Source: Zingiber officinale
Taxonomy: Eukaryota > Streptophyta > Magnoliopsida > Zingiberales > Zingiberaceae
Length of the DNA stretch: 64,000 nucleotides
Direction: 5' to 3'
Assembly (NCBI RefSeq): GCF_018446385.1
Contig: NC_056000.1
Coordinates: forward strand, 34,385,511 to 34,449,510
In this document: in pieces, positions 36,231-47,595 of the stretch
Layout: each line of letters opens with the position of its first letter
Numbering within the stretch: position 1 is the stretch's first letter
Notes under the pieces: generated by a model
The model's database searches: none
Told to the model about the DNA's origin: nothing
The model's input: the letters and a program-made list of their open reading frames with translations, nothing else
Made by a program: the position numbers and the translations under genes

Positions 36231-39200
36231 CTAAGCTGCCATATCTTCTACCATACATCTGATTCCCATTCCCTCCACATGCCGATCGAAAGCTTTCGCC
36301 GGAAGGGCCTTAGTGAAAGGATCTGCCAGGTTATCTGCTGATGCAATCTTGGCGATGACAACTTCTCCTCGCTTCACGATATCTCGTATCAGGTGGTACT
36401 TGCGCTCTATATGTTTACTTGCCTTATGAGCTCGTGGTTCCTTCGAGTTTGCACCGCTATTATCACAATAAATTGTGATGATTTTGGGCAAACCGAGAAT
36501 CACATCTAAGTCCATTAGAAAGTTCTGAGCCATCTGCTTCTTTAGTTGCCTCGGAGGTGCTACATACTCGCTTCCATGGTTGAGTCAAACGCATTTCGCT
36601 TAACACTCCTCCATGAAATGGCTCCACCTCCTAAAGTAAACACATAGCTGATGTCGTAGATTATCCCTATCCGATTGGAAATCTGAATCGTGTAACCCAC
36701 AGGGAGTAGATCTGCTTGATAAACTAGCATATAATCTCTAGTCCTTCTCGGTACTTTAATATATGCTTTACCGATCCAATGTCCTTGTCCAGGGTTACTC
36801 TATCTGCTGACCATGCCCACGGCAAAGCAGATATCGGTCTCGTATAACATTGCATACATTAGGCTTCCTACAGAAGCATAAGGAGCTTTCATGTCCTCTA
36901 TCTCTTTCGGCGTCTTTGGAGACATCTCTTTAGATAGAGCTACTCCATGTCTAAAAGGTAAGAAACCTTTCTTGGAATCCTGCATACTAAAACGAGCAAG
37001 GATTGTATCTATATATGAAGCTTGGGATAGACACAACATTCTTTTCTTACGATCCCTTATAACTTTGATCCCAAGAATGTGTGCACAATCTCCTAAGTCC
37101 TTCATATCAAATTGTTTGGACAACCATACCCTTACGTCCGATAATACCTTGACATTGTTGCCAATTAACAAAATATCATCTACGTATAGTACAAGAAATA
37201 CCACCACGTTTCCGTTACACTTCTTGTATACACAAGACTCATCCGAACACTGAATAAATCCATATGACTGGATTACTTCATTAAACCGGATGTTCCAAGA
37301 CCTTGAAGCTTGCTTCAGTCCATAAATGGACCGATTGAGCTTGCACACTAGATGTTCTTTGCCTTTTTCAATGAACCCTTCTGGTTGCTTCATATGGATG
37401 TTCTCTTCAAGACTTCCATTAAGGAAAGCATCTTGACATCCATTTGCCAAATCTCATAATCCATATGAGCAATGGATAAGAGTATCCGGATAAACTTAAG
37501 CATGGCTCTTGGTGAAAAGTTTCCTCATAATCGATTCCCTCTTTACGAGTGTACCTTTCGTAACAAGCCTAGCTTTGAAGGTTTCTACCTTCCGTCATCC
37601 CTCTTTTCCTTTTGTAGATCCACTTACATCCACGGCTTTTACACCATCGGTGGTTCTACAAGCTCCGGACCTTATTAGAGTACATAGACTCTATTTGAAT
37701 TCATCGCCTTTTGCCAAGATCGCATCTATATCTTGGAGTGCTTAATCATATGTCCAGGGATCAGGTCATGTTTACCAGGATCAAATCGAAGACTCTCCCA
37801 AAACATGAATCTTCAGTTGCCTTACAACCCTCCCACTACGACGAGGCCCTCCGTGGTTGTGTATCATGTGTGACACGTGTTGCGGTCTCTTGTGGTACTT
37901 CATCTTGTCTTGTTGGTGAAGTAGGCGTGTCCTCTCTAAGTTCTTCTAAAACAAATTTGCTCTGGGCTTGTGATCCATTATATAGTCTTCTTCTAAAAGC
38001 GGGCATTGGTGCTAACAATGACCTTCGGTCTTAGGACTATAAAATAAACCACCTTCGTTCCTTTGGGATATCCTACAAACACACGAACTTATGCGGGATT
38101 CTAACTTATTAGCATCTGGTTTCAGACATGTTTTGGACTACCCCAAATCCGAATATGTCTTAGGCGGGCTTTCGCCCATTCCACAATTCTATGGGAGTAG
38201 AAGAAACTGATTTAGAAGGTACTAAGTTCGGAACATAACTGCTGTTTCCAGAGCATATTCCCAAAGAATTTGGTAATTTCGAATAACTCATCATTGATCT
38301 AACCATCTCCATAAGAGTCCTATTCCTTCGTTACGCTACACCATTCTGTTGGGGTGTTCCAGTGCAGACAATTGGGATTGAATCCCGACATTCGATAAGT
38401 AATTCCTAAACTCTCCTAAGAGGTATTCGCCACCACGATCGATAGTAGTGTCTTGATACTTTTACCTAGTCGTTTCTCCACATCAGCCTTGTATTCTTTG
38501 AACTTATCAAAGCACTCGGACTTGCGGCGCATTAGGTAAATGTATCCATATCTTGAATAATCGTCTATGAAAGAGACAAAATATTCAAAACCTCCTCTTG
38601 CCTGGACAGACATAGGACCACACAAATCAGAGTGAACCAATTCTAATACTTCTTTGGCTCTATACCCCTTGGCCTTGAATGGCCTCTTGGTCATTTTACC
38701 TTCCAAGCAAGATTCACAAGTTGGAAAATTTTTCAACTCAAATGAACTCAAAAGTCCATCGGCTATAAGCCTCTGAATCCTACTTAAGTTAATATGACCA
38801 AGCCTTAGATGCCAAAGATATGCTTGGTTCATTTCCGAAGGTTCTTTTCTCTTATTAGAGTTAGAAGATGAGTTATAAATTTCCATGTTTTGTTTTGTGG
38901 AAGAAATTGGATTTAAAGTATACAAATTGCCAACTAATGCACTAGAACAGATAATCACTTTATTTCTTTTAATAACTACATCGTTACTGAAAGAAACTGA
39001 ATATCCATCTAAAAACAGTTTAGAAACTGAAATTAAATTCTTTCTAAAACTGGGTACATAAAGACAATTTCTTAAAATCAAATTTCTATTTCTACTAAAA
39101 GATAAGTAGACGTCTCCCACTGCAACAGCTGCCACCTTAGTAGCATTGCCCATGTAGACGGTAATTTCTCCTTCAGATAGTCGTCTTTCCTGGAACCCTG

Positions 39201-39600
39201 CAAGGAATTGCAGACATGATCATGGCTCCCGTATCTACACACCAGGTGTTGGTAGATAACACCGCTAAACATGTTTCAACAACTAGAGTATGAGATATAC
39301 CTTTGTTTTGGTTCCTACGAGGACGATCAGCCTTCCAATGTCCCGTACAGATGAAGCACTTGCCCTTGACTTCTTCATTCCAACTTTAAATCCGTACTCG
39401 AGATTTATTCACTTTCTTTCTTGAACCGACTTGTTTCTTCTTCTTCTTTCCTTTCGGTTTAGAAGTAGAACCATTTTCGACATAGTGAATTTGAGCATTG
39501 TGATGAAATAATCCTTCTGCTGAAGTTACGTCAATAGTTCCGCTAATGAATAAACCCTCTTATCATATTATAGTTCAGGACCGCTCAAAACTTCTAGGTA
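36231..39600 (-). pseudogene. Element C pol, indel-riddled
   Basis: Clean stretches: RNase H end (36533-36231), RT (37450-36850, with LVLYVDDILLIGN) and integrase (39153-38416, with HLRLGHINLSRIQR and CESCLEGKMTKRPF). Between them, at about 36.47-36.86, 37.43-38.46 and 39.17-39.60 kb, single-base and dinucleotide losses relative to A occur every 10-30 bp, shifting frame repeatedly. Many losses convert CAG or CTG to CG. The protein order and motifs are otherwise those of element A. As written it cannot make Pol, but the pattern may be a sequence error rather than true decay. Confidence 0.85.
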
Positions 39601-40088
39601 GCGTTTGGAGGATCATATCGATCTGGGTTTCCCCATCAATTTCTCCTCCAAGGATCTGTATCTCGTTCAGATAAGCCATCATCTTTAGGATATGATCCCT
39701 TACAGGAGTACCCTCTTGCATGGTGGCTGTCATTATCTTTCTCATGGCTTCTTGCCTAGAAGCCCTATCCTGATGACCAAAGAGTTCCTTGAGATTGTTC
39801 ATAATATCATAGGCTGTTGGTAAATCTTGATGCTGATGTTGCAATACATTTGACAATGAAGCCAAAATGTAACACCGCGCCATCTCATCTGCTTTTACCC
39901 ATTTCCTATGATATTCAATCTCCTCTTGGGTAGATTCACCAGTAGGTGCATCAGGGCACTGCTCAGTCAGTACATATTTATAGCTTTCAGCAGTAAGAAC
40001 AATGTCCAAATTTCTTTTCCAATCTATGTAATTTGGTCCAGTAAGTCTATTCTGTTGAAGTATGATGGACAGTGGGTTGAAAGACATC
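39601..40088 (-). pseudogene. Element C gag (N-terminal part, clean)
   Basis: Open from the ATG at 40088 through RLTGPNYIDWKRNLDIVLTA, HRKWVKADEMARCYILASL, DRASRQEAMRKIMTATMQEG and HILKMMAYLNEIQILGG to DMILQTLPRSFE, then frame is lost in the indel zone before the zinc knuckle. It would encode the capsid domain of Gag. It has CAG where A has a premature TAG. The leader and primer site follow normally upstream. Confidence 0.85.
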
Positions 40089-41188
40089 CTAAGAATCACA
40101 AATAACTTTTGGTCAGATCTCTAAATTTAGAATAATATTGATTCCTCAAACAATACTATTTTAAATTAACCAACACCTCATAACACCGTGAATTTTGTAT
40201 GCAACGTTAGTGTGGACGTATACAAATTCAACATTTGTAAAAGGAGGGTTTTAACCCATTAATTTTATTATCTTGTCAACCTAACTTTTTGACAAATAAA
40301 ATTAATAGTTGGTATCATTTGGTCACACAAATAATAGCAGTGACTCCGTTGGGGAGGATTCTATCAGATGTGTCTAAGTGTATACCATTACTTGACACTA
40401 AGTCCATTAATAAGATTATGCCCCTTCCGTTGGGGAAGATCACACGCTCTTAATTAACTTCCTATAGTCATCCAAAAATGGAAGTCTGTTCTAGTGATCC
40501 GCAAACAAGCTCATCCGTTATGGAGGAAGGCACTCAGAGCCAACGCGCAAGCTTGTTTGCATCACTTACAAACCAGTAATGGAGACCATGGGATTTATTT
40601 AAAAATCCCTCTCCCACTTAGTTATTTATAAATGAGGAATTTTAACTATGCTAGCCTACTTTACTTGTAAACTAACATGCACACACAGCATAATATAAAA
40701 GCAATAGAGAAACTAATTTTCAACTATTATGGCTTTTATTTCTAGTTGTCCTCCGTGTGTTGTCATCCCAAGCTGCTGCCATATTTGGCCACCGCCACCG
40801 GGTCTAGCTGTCGCATCCATCTTGCTCCTTGTTCCGCTGCGCCTCTGGTCCTTAGAAGGTTCCACGCTTTGCAAGATTCGATCCGCGACATAAATAGAAT
40901 TTACATTTTGATCCTATATTCCATAAAAGGAATGTACATGTATCTAGATCAAAAATAAAATCCTAATAAAACTAAATACAGCTCCTGCTGTATTTGAATA
41001 CAATCATGCACACACATAAAAATGCCCTTGACATGTCCAAGGGTCCAATCACACACATAATAACTAAAAGCCATAATAGTTGGATCCTGCATCCACAAAG
41101 TTAGCACATCCTACTATTAACCTGCCTAAATTATGTATGACATGTGCATAATTAAACTAAATACCAAATACACGGAGGCAAAACCCTA
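40089..41188 (-). other. 5' leader of element C
   Basis: Untranslated region between primer site and gag, colinear with the leader of A. Small frames here are on non-homologous strands and are not supported. Confidence 0.7.
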
Positions 41189-41200
41189 GCTCTGATACCA
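41189..41200 (-). promoter_or_regulatory. Primer-binding site of element C (methionine initiator tRNA)
   Basis: Minus strand TGGTATCAGAGC, two bases from the 5' LTR. Confidence 0.9.
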
Positions 41201-41202
41201 AT

Positions 41203-43401
41203 TGTTGGTTGCTACTCGGAAAACCTATAGGTTCCACTTTACAAAAATTTTGTACAAAGGTCTGAACCTTTTCCTAGCTACCATGTGTTCTTTTAAATTA
41301 AATTTTGGATCGCCTGCGGAACTTAACACGTTTGATCCAAAACTTAATCTATTTGTTCTTTTAGGTTTTGACTTGGATCTCCTGCGGAACTTAACACGTT
41401 CGACCCAAGTCTCCTTAAGTTATTAATTCCATTAAATATTAATTTCCATAATTGGTTCCCAGTACTGACGTGGCGAGGCACATGGCCTTCTTGGATATGG
41501 GAGCAACCACCACCGACTAGACAAAACCTTTTATAGAAAGCTAATATTTAATTTCCTAAAATAACTTTAGATTAACCAAAGAGAACAATCAAATCACAAG
41601 GAAAAGAAAAAATAAAAGAACACAATATCGAAAAACATATTCGAAATTCTAGAACGTAAGCCTCTTGTATTTGGTATTATTTCCATAAATAACTAGCATG
41701 ATGCGGAAAGAGAAATTACTAGTTATACCTTGTAGAAAAACCTCTTGATCTTCTACCGTATTCCTCTTCTAACCTCGGACGTTGTGTGGGCAACGATCTT
41801 CCGAGATGAGAAACCACCAACCACCTTCTTCTCCTCCTAGCTAGGTTCGGTCACAAAAGAAAAGCTTCACCAAGGAAGAAAATCAAAACACTAACCAAGC
41901 TCCAAGAGATGCTAGCTTTCTCTCCTTCTTCTTCTTCTTCTCCGAGTAGTATCCGGCCACCACAAGAGCTCCAAGGGGGAGAGAGAGGTTCGGCCACCAC
42001 AAGAGGAAGAGAGGGAGAGGTTGGCCGGCCACACCAAGGAACAAAAGAGGGAGAGAAATAATAGATGTTCTGTCTCATGAAGGCACCCTCGCCCCTTCTT
42101 TTATATTCCTTGGCCTAGGCAAATTAGGAAATTTAATTACAATAAAATTTCCTCAATTTCCTTGACATGATTTTATTGAGAAAAATAAAATAAAATTTCC
42201 CAAATTAAAACCAATGGCCGGCCACATCAATGAAGGAAAAAAGTAGACAAGTTTTAATCAATAATTAAAACTTCCTAATTTGTTTCCGGAAATTTTAAAA
42301 AATAAAATTTCTCTTTAAAATCTCTTCATGGTTGATAAAAGGAAATTTCTATAATTTTAATTTTATCAACATGTGAATAATTTTTAAAGAGAAAATAAAA
42401 CTTCCTAATTCATACCTAGGCCGGCCCTAGCTTGTTCCCAAGCAAGCTTGGCCGGCCCCTATTGGGTGGGTATATAAGGTGGGTATAGGTGGGTATAGAA
42501 CTCTATAAATAAGAGGCTACGATAGGGACCGAGAGGAGGAATTGGTTTTGGTCTCCTGATAAAATTAAGCCCCTAACACACAACTTAATTTTATCAATGA
42601 TAATTCATTCCACTAGAGAACTATCATTGAACTACCGCACCAATCCCAAATTACATTTTTGGGCTCCTTCTTATTATGAGTGTGTTAGTCTCCCTGTGTT
42701 TAAGATATCGAATGTCCACTAATTAAGTGAGTTACTGACAACTCATTTAATTAATATCTAAGTCCAAGAGTAGTACCACTCAACCTTATCGTCATGTCGG
42801 ACTAAGTCCACCTGCAGGGTTTAACATGACAATCCTTATGAGCTCCTCTTGAGGACATTATCAACCTAGTATCTCTAAGACACAGTTTCCTTCTATAATC
42901 AACAACACACACTATAAGTGATATCATTTCCCAATTTATCGGGCTTGTTGATTTATCGAACTAAATCTCACCCATTGATAAATTAAAGAAATTAATATCA
43001 AATATATGTGCTTGTTATTATATTAGGATTAAGAGCACACACTTCCATAATAACCGAGGTCTTTGTTTCTTTATAAAGTCAGTATAAAAGAAACGACCTC
43101 AAATGGTCCTACTCAATACACTCTGAGTGTACTAGTGTAATTATACAGTCAAGATAAACTGACACCTAATTACACTACGACCTTCTAATGGTTTGTTCCT
43201 TTCCATTTTGGTCGTGAGCTACTGTTTATAATTTATAAGGTACTGATAATATCATCTTCTGTATGTGACACCACATACTATATTATCTTCAATATAAATT
43301 AATTGAACAACTACAACTAAATGTAGAAAATTTGACCAAATGTGATTCTTTATTCATAATGAATGTTTACAAAGCTTAGGCTTTCAGTATACACTCCAAC
43401 A
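41203..43401 (-). repeat. Element C 5' LTR (2199 bp)
   Basis: Almost the same as the 3' LTR. The 13-bp length difference is a deletion at about 42571 that removes the inner GTGTTCG/CGAACAC stem of the U3 hairpin (AAGCATCCCGTG... becomes AAGCCCCTAAC...). Confidence 0.9.
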
Positions 43402-43406
43402 TAGAA

Positions 43407-45779
43407 TACGGGCTGCTTCACCTAATTCTTCATTGAGAAATAATTCTCTAGCCAAATCTTTACAGACTGCAGCAAAGGGATGTCGTTCCCAATGAGTAGT
43501 TTGTCATCCACATACAATACAAAGAAGATAACTGTGCTCCCTACAACCTTCTTGTAGACACAAGGTTCATCTTCATTCTTGATGAAATCAAACTGTTTGA
43601 TCGCATCATTGAATCGAAGATTCCAGCTCCGAGAAGCTTGCTTTAGTCCATAAATGGATTTATGCAGCTTGCATACTCTGCCAGTATGCTGTGGATCTAC
43701 AAAACCCTCAGGTTGTGTCATGTACACATCCTCGAGCAGGGTTCCATTCAGAAACGTAGTTTTGACATCCATCTACCAGATCTCATAATCGTGGTATGCT
43801 GCAATAGCAAGCATGATCCGAATGGACTTAAACATTGCGACTGAAGAAAAAGTTTCATCATAGTCAATACCATGAATCTGCTTGAAACCTTTTTCTACCA
43901 GACGACCCTTATATATAAGTCCATCCATGTCAGTCTTTCTCTTAAAGACCCACTTACACCTAATGAGTTTTACCCCTTCAGGTGGATCAACAAAAGTCCA
44001 TACCTGGTTGGTGTACATGAATTCCATTTCGGATCTCATGGCCTCTAGCCATTTCTCAGAATCTGGTCTCATCACAGCTTCCTAATAGGAGGTAGGCTCA
44101 TCCTCAATGAGCACAACGTCATCATGGTCAGACAAGAGAAATGAATATCTCTCAGGCTGACGACGTACGCTATCAGACCTGCGAAGAGGTAGGTCTACTT
44201 GAAATGGTTGTTGTTCCTCAACTCCTTGTGGAACAACATCATCCACAATACTTTGTGGTTCCAGTTCAACTTCCATCGAGGCTTCAGTGCTATGGTTCAC
44301 ATCTTGAACTTCTTCAAGATCGAACGTACTCCCACTAGTTTTTCTAGAAACAAAGTCCCTTTCTAAAAATACCCTAGTCTTTGCCATAACTACCTTGTGT
44401 TGACTGGGAATGTAGAAGTAATATCTCTTAGTTTCCTTGGGATATCCAATAAAATAGAACTTATCGGATTTGGATCCCAGTTTGTCCGAGACTTGACGTC
44501 GAACGTAAGCCTCACAACCCCAAATCCTCATAAAGGACACCTGGGCATCTCTCCCAATCCATATCCTATATGGTGTCTTTATCAAAGCCTTGGATGGAAC
44601 TCGGTTGAGTATGAAGGCTGCAGTGTCTAGAGCATAGCCCCAAAGAGATACAGGAAGATCTGTGTGACTCATCATAGACCGTACCATATCTAATAGGGTA
44701 CGATTCCTCCTTTCGGATACACCATTCCACTGTGGTGTTCCAGGAGGAGTGAGCTGGGATAGAATCTCACACTCAACTAGATAGTCACGAAACTCATGGC
44801 TAAGGTATTCTTCACCTCGATCTGATCGAAGTATCTTAATACTCTTGTTAAGCTAAGTTTGTACTTCATTCTTGAATGCTTTAAACTTTTCAAAGGATTC
44901 TGACTTATGTGTCATCAGATACACATAACCATATCTACTGAAGTCATCAGAAAATGTAATGAAGTACCTATAATCACCCCTGGCAGCGACATTGAAAGGA
45001 CCACATACATCACTATGTATAAGTCCTAACAAGTAAGTCGCTCTCTCGTTGTGTCCACTAAAGGGAGTCTTGGTCATCTTGCCTAGTAGGCATGACTCGC
45101 ATGCCTCATATGATTCAAAATCAAATGAGTCCAACAAACCATCTTTATGGAGCTGGGATAAGCGTTTGTCATTTATATGACCTAAGCGACAGTGCCAGAG
45201 ATATGTTTGGTTCATTTCATTTAATTTGAACCTTTTGGTATTTATGTTATAGATGGGGTTCTCTAAGTCTAGAATATAGAGTTTGTTAATCAGAGGTGCA
45301 CTACAATAGAACATATCATTTAAATAAACTGAACAACATTTGTTCTTTATTATAAATGAAAAACCTTTCTTGTCCAAACAAGAAACTGGAATTATATTCT
45401 TAGTAAGAGCAGGCACATAACAACATTCATCTAATTCTAGTACAAGCCCAGAGGGCAGAGATAGATAGTAAGTCCCTACATCAACAACAGCAACCCATGC
45501 TCCATTACCTACTCGTAGGTCTATCTCGCCCTTCGTCAATGTCCTTCTATTTCTCAGCGCCTGTACATTAGTACAAATGTGAGAAGCACATCTGGTATCT
45601 AATACCCACGATGAAGAAATAGAGAGATTAACTTCTATAACATGTATACCTGAAGTAGAAATCTTATTTCTCTTCTTCTTAAGATCTTCCAAGTATCCTT
45701 TGCAGTTCCTCTTCCAGTGCCCTGCTTGTCCTTGATATAGTTGACGAAGATGTTCAACCATATTATAAGTAGTCATCAA
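43407..45779 (-). pseudogene. Element B pol: zinc knuckle remnant, protease, integrase, RT start
   Basis: Segment 45779-44853 contains half a zinc knuckle (AGHWKRNCKGYLEDLKKK), a degenerate protease site (WVLDTRCASHI, where GCA is normal after DT) and the integrase (LWHCRLGHINDKRLSQLHKD, CESCLLGKMTKTPF, LIHSDVCGPF, FSDDFSRYGY). Segments 44687-44082 and 44075-43773 give the integrase tail, linker and RT start (GVKLIRCKWVFKRKTD). Segment 43772-43422 gives [22 protein letters not shown] and [10 protein letters not shown]. Stops separate the parts and a one-base loss at the end precedes the point where element C inserted. Enzymatically dead. Confidence 0.85.
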
Positions 45780-45785
45780 CTCGTG

Positions 45786-46052
45786 TTACTTCTGAAGATC
45801 AGAGTTCATGGTTGCGAGCATGAGGCATGACATATATAATGCGTCATCTTGATGCTTCTTATAAGCATCTCGGTCAGCTCGCGTGGCAGTGGCAGGAGGT
45901 GCCTTGGGAATGGGTGTCTCCAGGACGTACAGTTTCCTTTCCTGAGTGAGAACAATTCTCAGGTTCCTGTACCAGTCCAAGAAATTAGCTCCATTGAGCT
46001 TGTCCTTGTCAAGGACAGAACGCAGGGAGAAGGTGTTCGTGTTTAACGACAT
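45786..46052 (-). pseudogene. Element B gag, N-terminal part only
   Basis: It starts at the ATG 46052-46050 and reads DKDKLNGANFLDWYRNLRIV and LYVLETPIPKAPPATATRAD, typical of copia Gag. After 45786 the frame breaks. The following MMTTYNMVEHLRQLYQ jumps directly into AGHWKRNCK, so the C-terminal half of Gag and the first cysteines of the zinc knuckle (several hundred bases in relatives) are deleted at about 45,722. Confidence 0.85.
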
Positions 46053-47582
46053 GACAATCTACAACAAAAAAATGCAGAAAATAAATAATCATATTCCACT
46101 AATAATTTAATTAAGCCTTTAACTAAATGATGCTCCCACTGAATTATAGAACTTTTGTAAAATCGAGTCATGGACGTGGTCAAACCACACTTACTAGATT
46201 CTAGCTATAATTCGTGCGGGACAAGATCCACATCATACTACGCCTTGAGTTAGCTTTAGTTAAATCGCCCAAGACTTTAGTATGATCGGTAGGTAACTAA
46301 TTATCAATTACATCTCTATGCAATCGGCATGTATATTAAAATTTGAGTTAGCTTTGGCTAAATCGCCCAAGAGTTAATATAAATATGATTTTGACCTATC
46401 TATCAACCATTGGAAAATGCCTATAGTTAAACCTGATCCAATTGAATTTAACTAGTTTTACTCAATCTAATTGAGTTTATACTCACCCATGCGTTGATAG
46501 GCGGGACTAAGATTGTCCCTCTGCACCCTACCAAGATAATATGTGTTGCTCTGCTTTGGCAGATTCAACAACAACATGTGATCGAGGTAGTGATGGGTAT
46601 CACGGCATGGTAGGCATTTCGAGTTGACGCGATTTAGATCTAATCTAATCGTTGATGTGTATCATATACTCGATTTAGATCTAATCTAATCGTGGTGCAT
46701 TATATACGCGATTTAGATCTAATCTAATCGTTAAAGCATTAATTAATTACTCTACTCTAGCATGCATCACATACACACACAAGCAATTAATTAAATTGTG
46801 ATTAGTCATGACCCTACTACGATCTTCTCAAGCCAATGAGAAGATCGGATGGTCAACCTAGAGTTAACGGCTTCTCCAAGCTCCTCCCTTTGACCGCCAT
46901 GTGTTGCTCGCACCCTCCTTGTAACTCCGTCTTGAGTGGACCTTCCACCGCTCCAATTTTGTACATTACAAATTTGAAACTCGAGTTACATTCAAGTCTA
47001 AACTATTTACAACAGGAATATAAAATAAAGAAAGGCACGACGCGCAGGTCGCGATCATATACAACACGCACAAACACACAAAATGGCACGTAGACCATAT
47101 TATGAATTACAACACATGTATCCAATCCAATTGGGGTTTTTGGGCCATGACCATCACAATATTATACATAATTCTAAATTATGTATTTTTCCATAATTTA
47201 TATAATTTTACTACTGATTTTTGCGATTTTACGAGTCGCAACTTCCCGGCGATCCCGTTTAGCGATTTTTTTGGATGCGATCGCGGGACAATGCCCCTTG
47301 CGGGGTTAGGGGCAGCGCCCCTTCTCGCAAAATGAATCTCATGAGTGTCCCATGACAATCTAATAGCACCTTAGCCCGCTGTCCCAAATCATTTTGGGCG
47401 AGACTTGCCGTTTTGGAAGGTGTTTCTCAGTAGTCGAAGCCTACAAGTGTCCAAACACTTGTTGCTTTGCCTTTACGAGAAAAATACCCATAAAATACAT
47501 AAAAATCATAAATTTACAGAAAGTTACAGATCTATAATTTTTTATAAAAATTAAAATAAAACATATACACCCTTCGCACGTG
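46053..47582 (-). other. 5' leader of element B
   Basis: Long non-coding leader. At 46625-46735 a CGATTTAGATCTAATCTAAT motif is repeated three times, and an ATCGCCCAAGA-like motif twice near 46270 and 46360. Small frames near 46836-47335 have no recognisable domains. Confidence 0.6.
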
Positions 47583-47594
47583 GCTCTGATACCA
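47583..47594 (-). promoter_or_regulatory. Primer-binding site of element B (methionine initiator tRNA)
   Basis: Minus strand TGGTATCAGAGC adjacent to the 5' LTR of B. Confidence 0.9.
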
Positions 47595-47595
47595 C

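Larger units (their letters stand above)
33998..43401 (-). mobile_element. Ty1/copia retrotransposon C (9404 bp), same family as A
   Basis: LTRs at 33998-36209 and 41203-43401, with the exact duplication TAGAA on both sides. Internal region 4993 bp, minus strand, colinear with A. The two LTRs look nearly identical except for one 13-bp deletion, implying a recent insertion. The coding region nevertheless has three zones dense with 1-4 base losses alternating with clean zones. It lies inside the RT of element B, so it postdates B. Confidence 0.95.
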
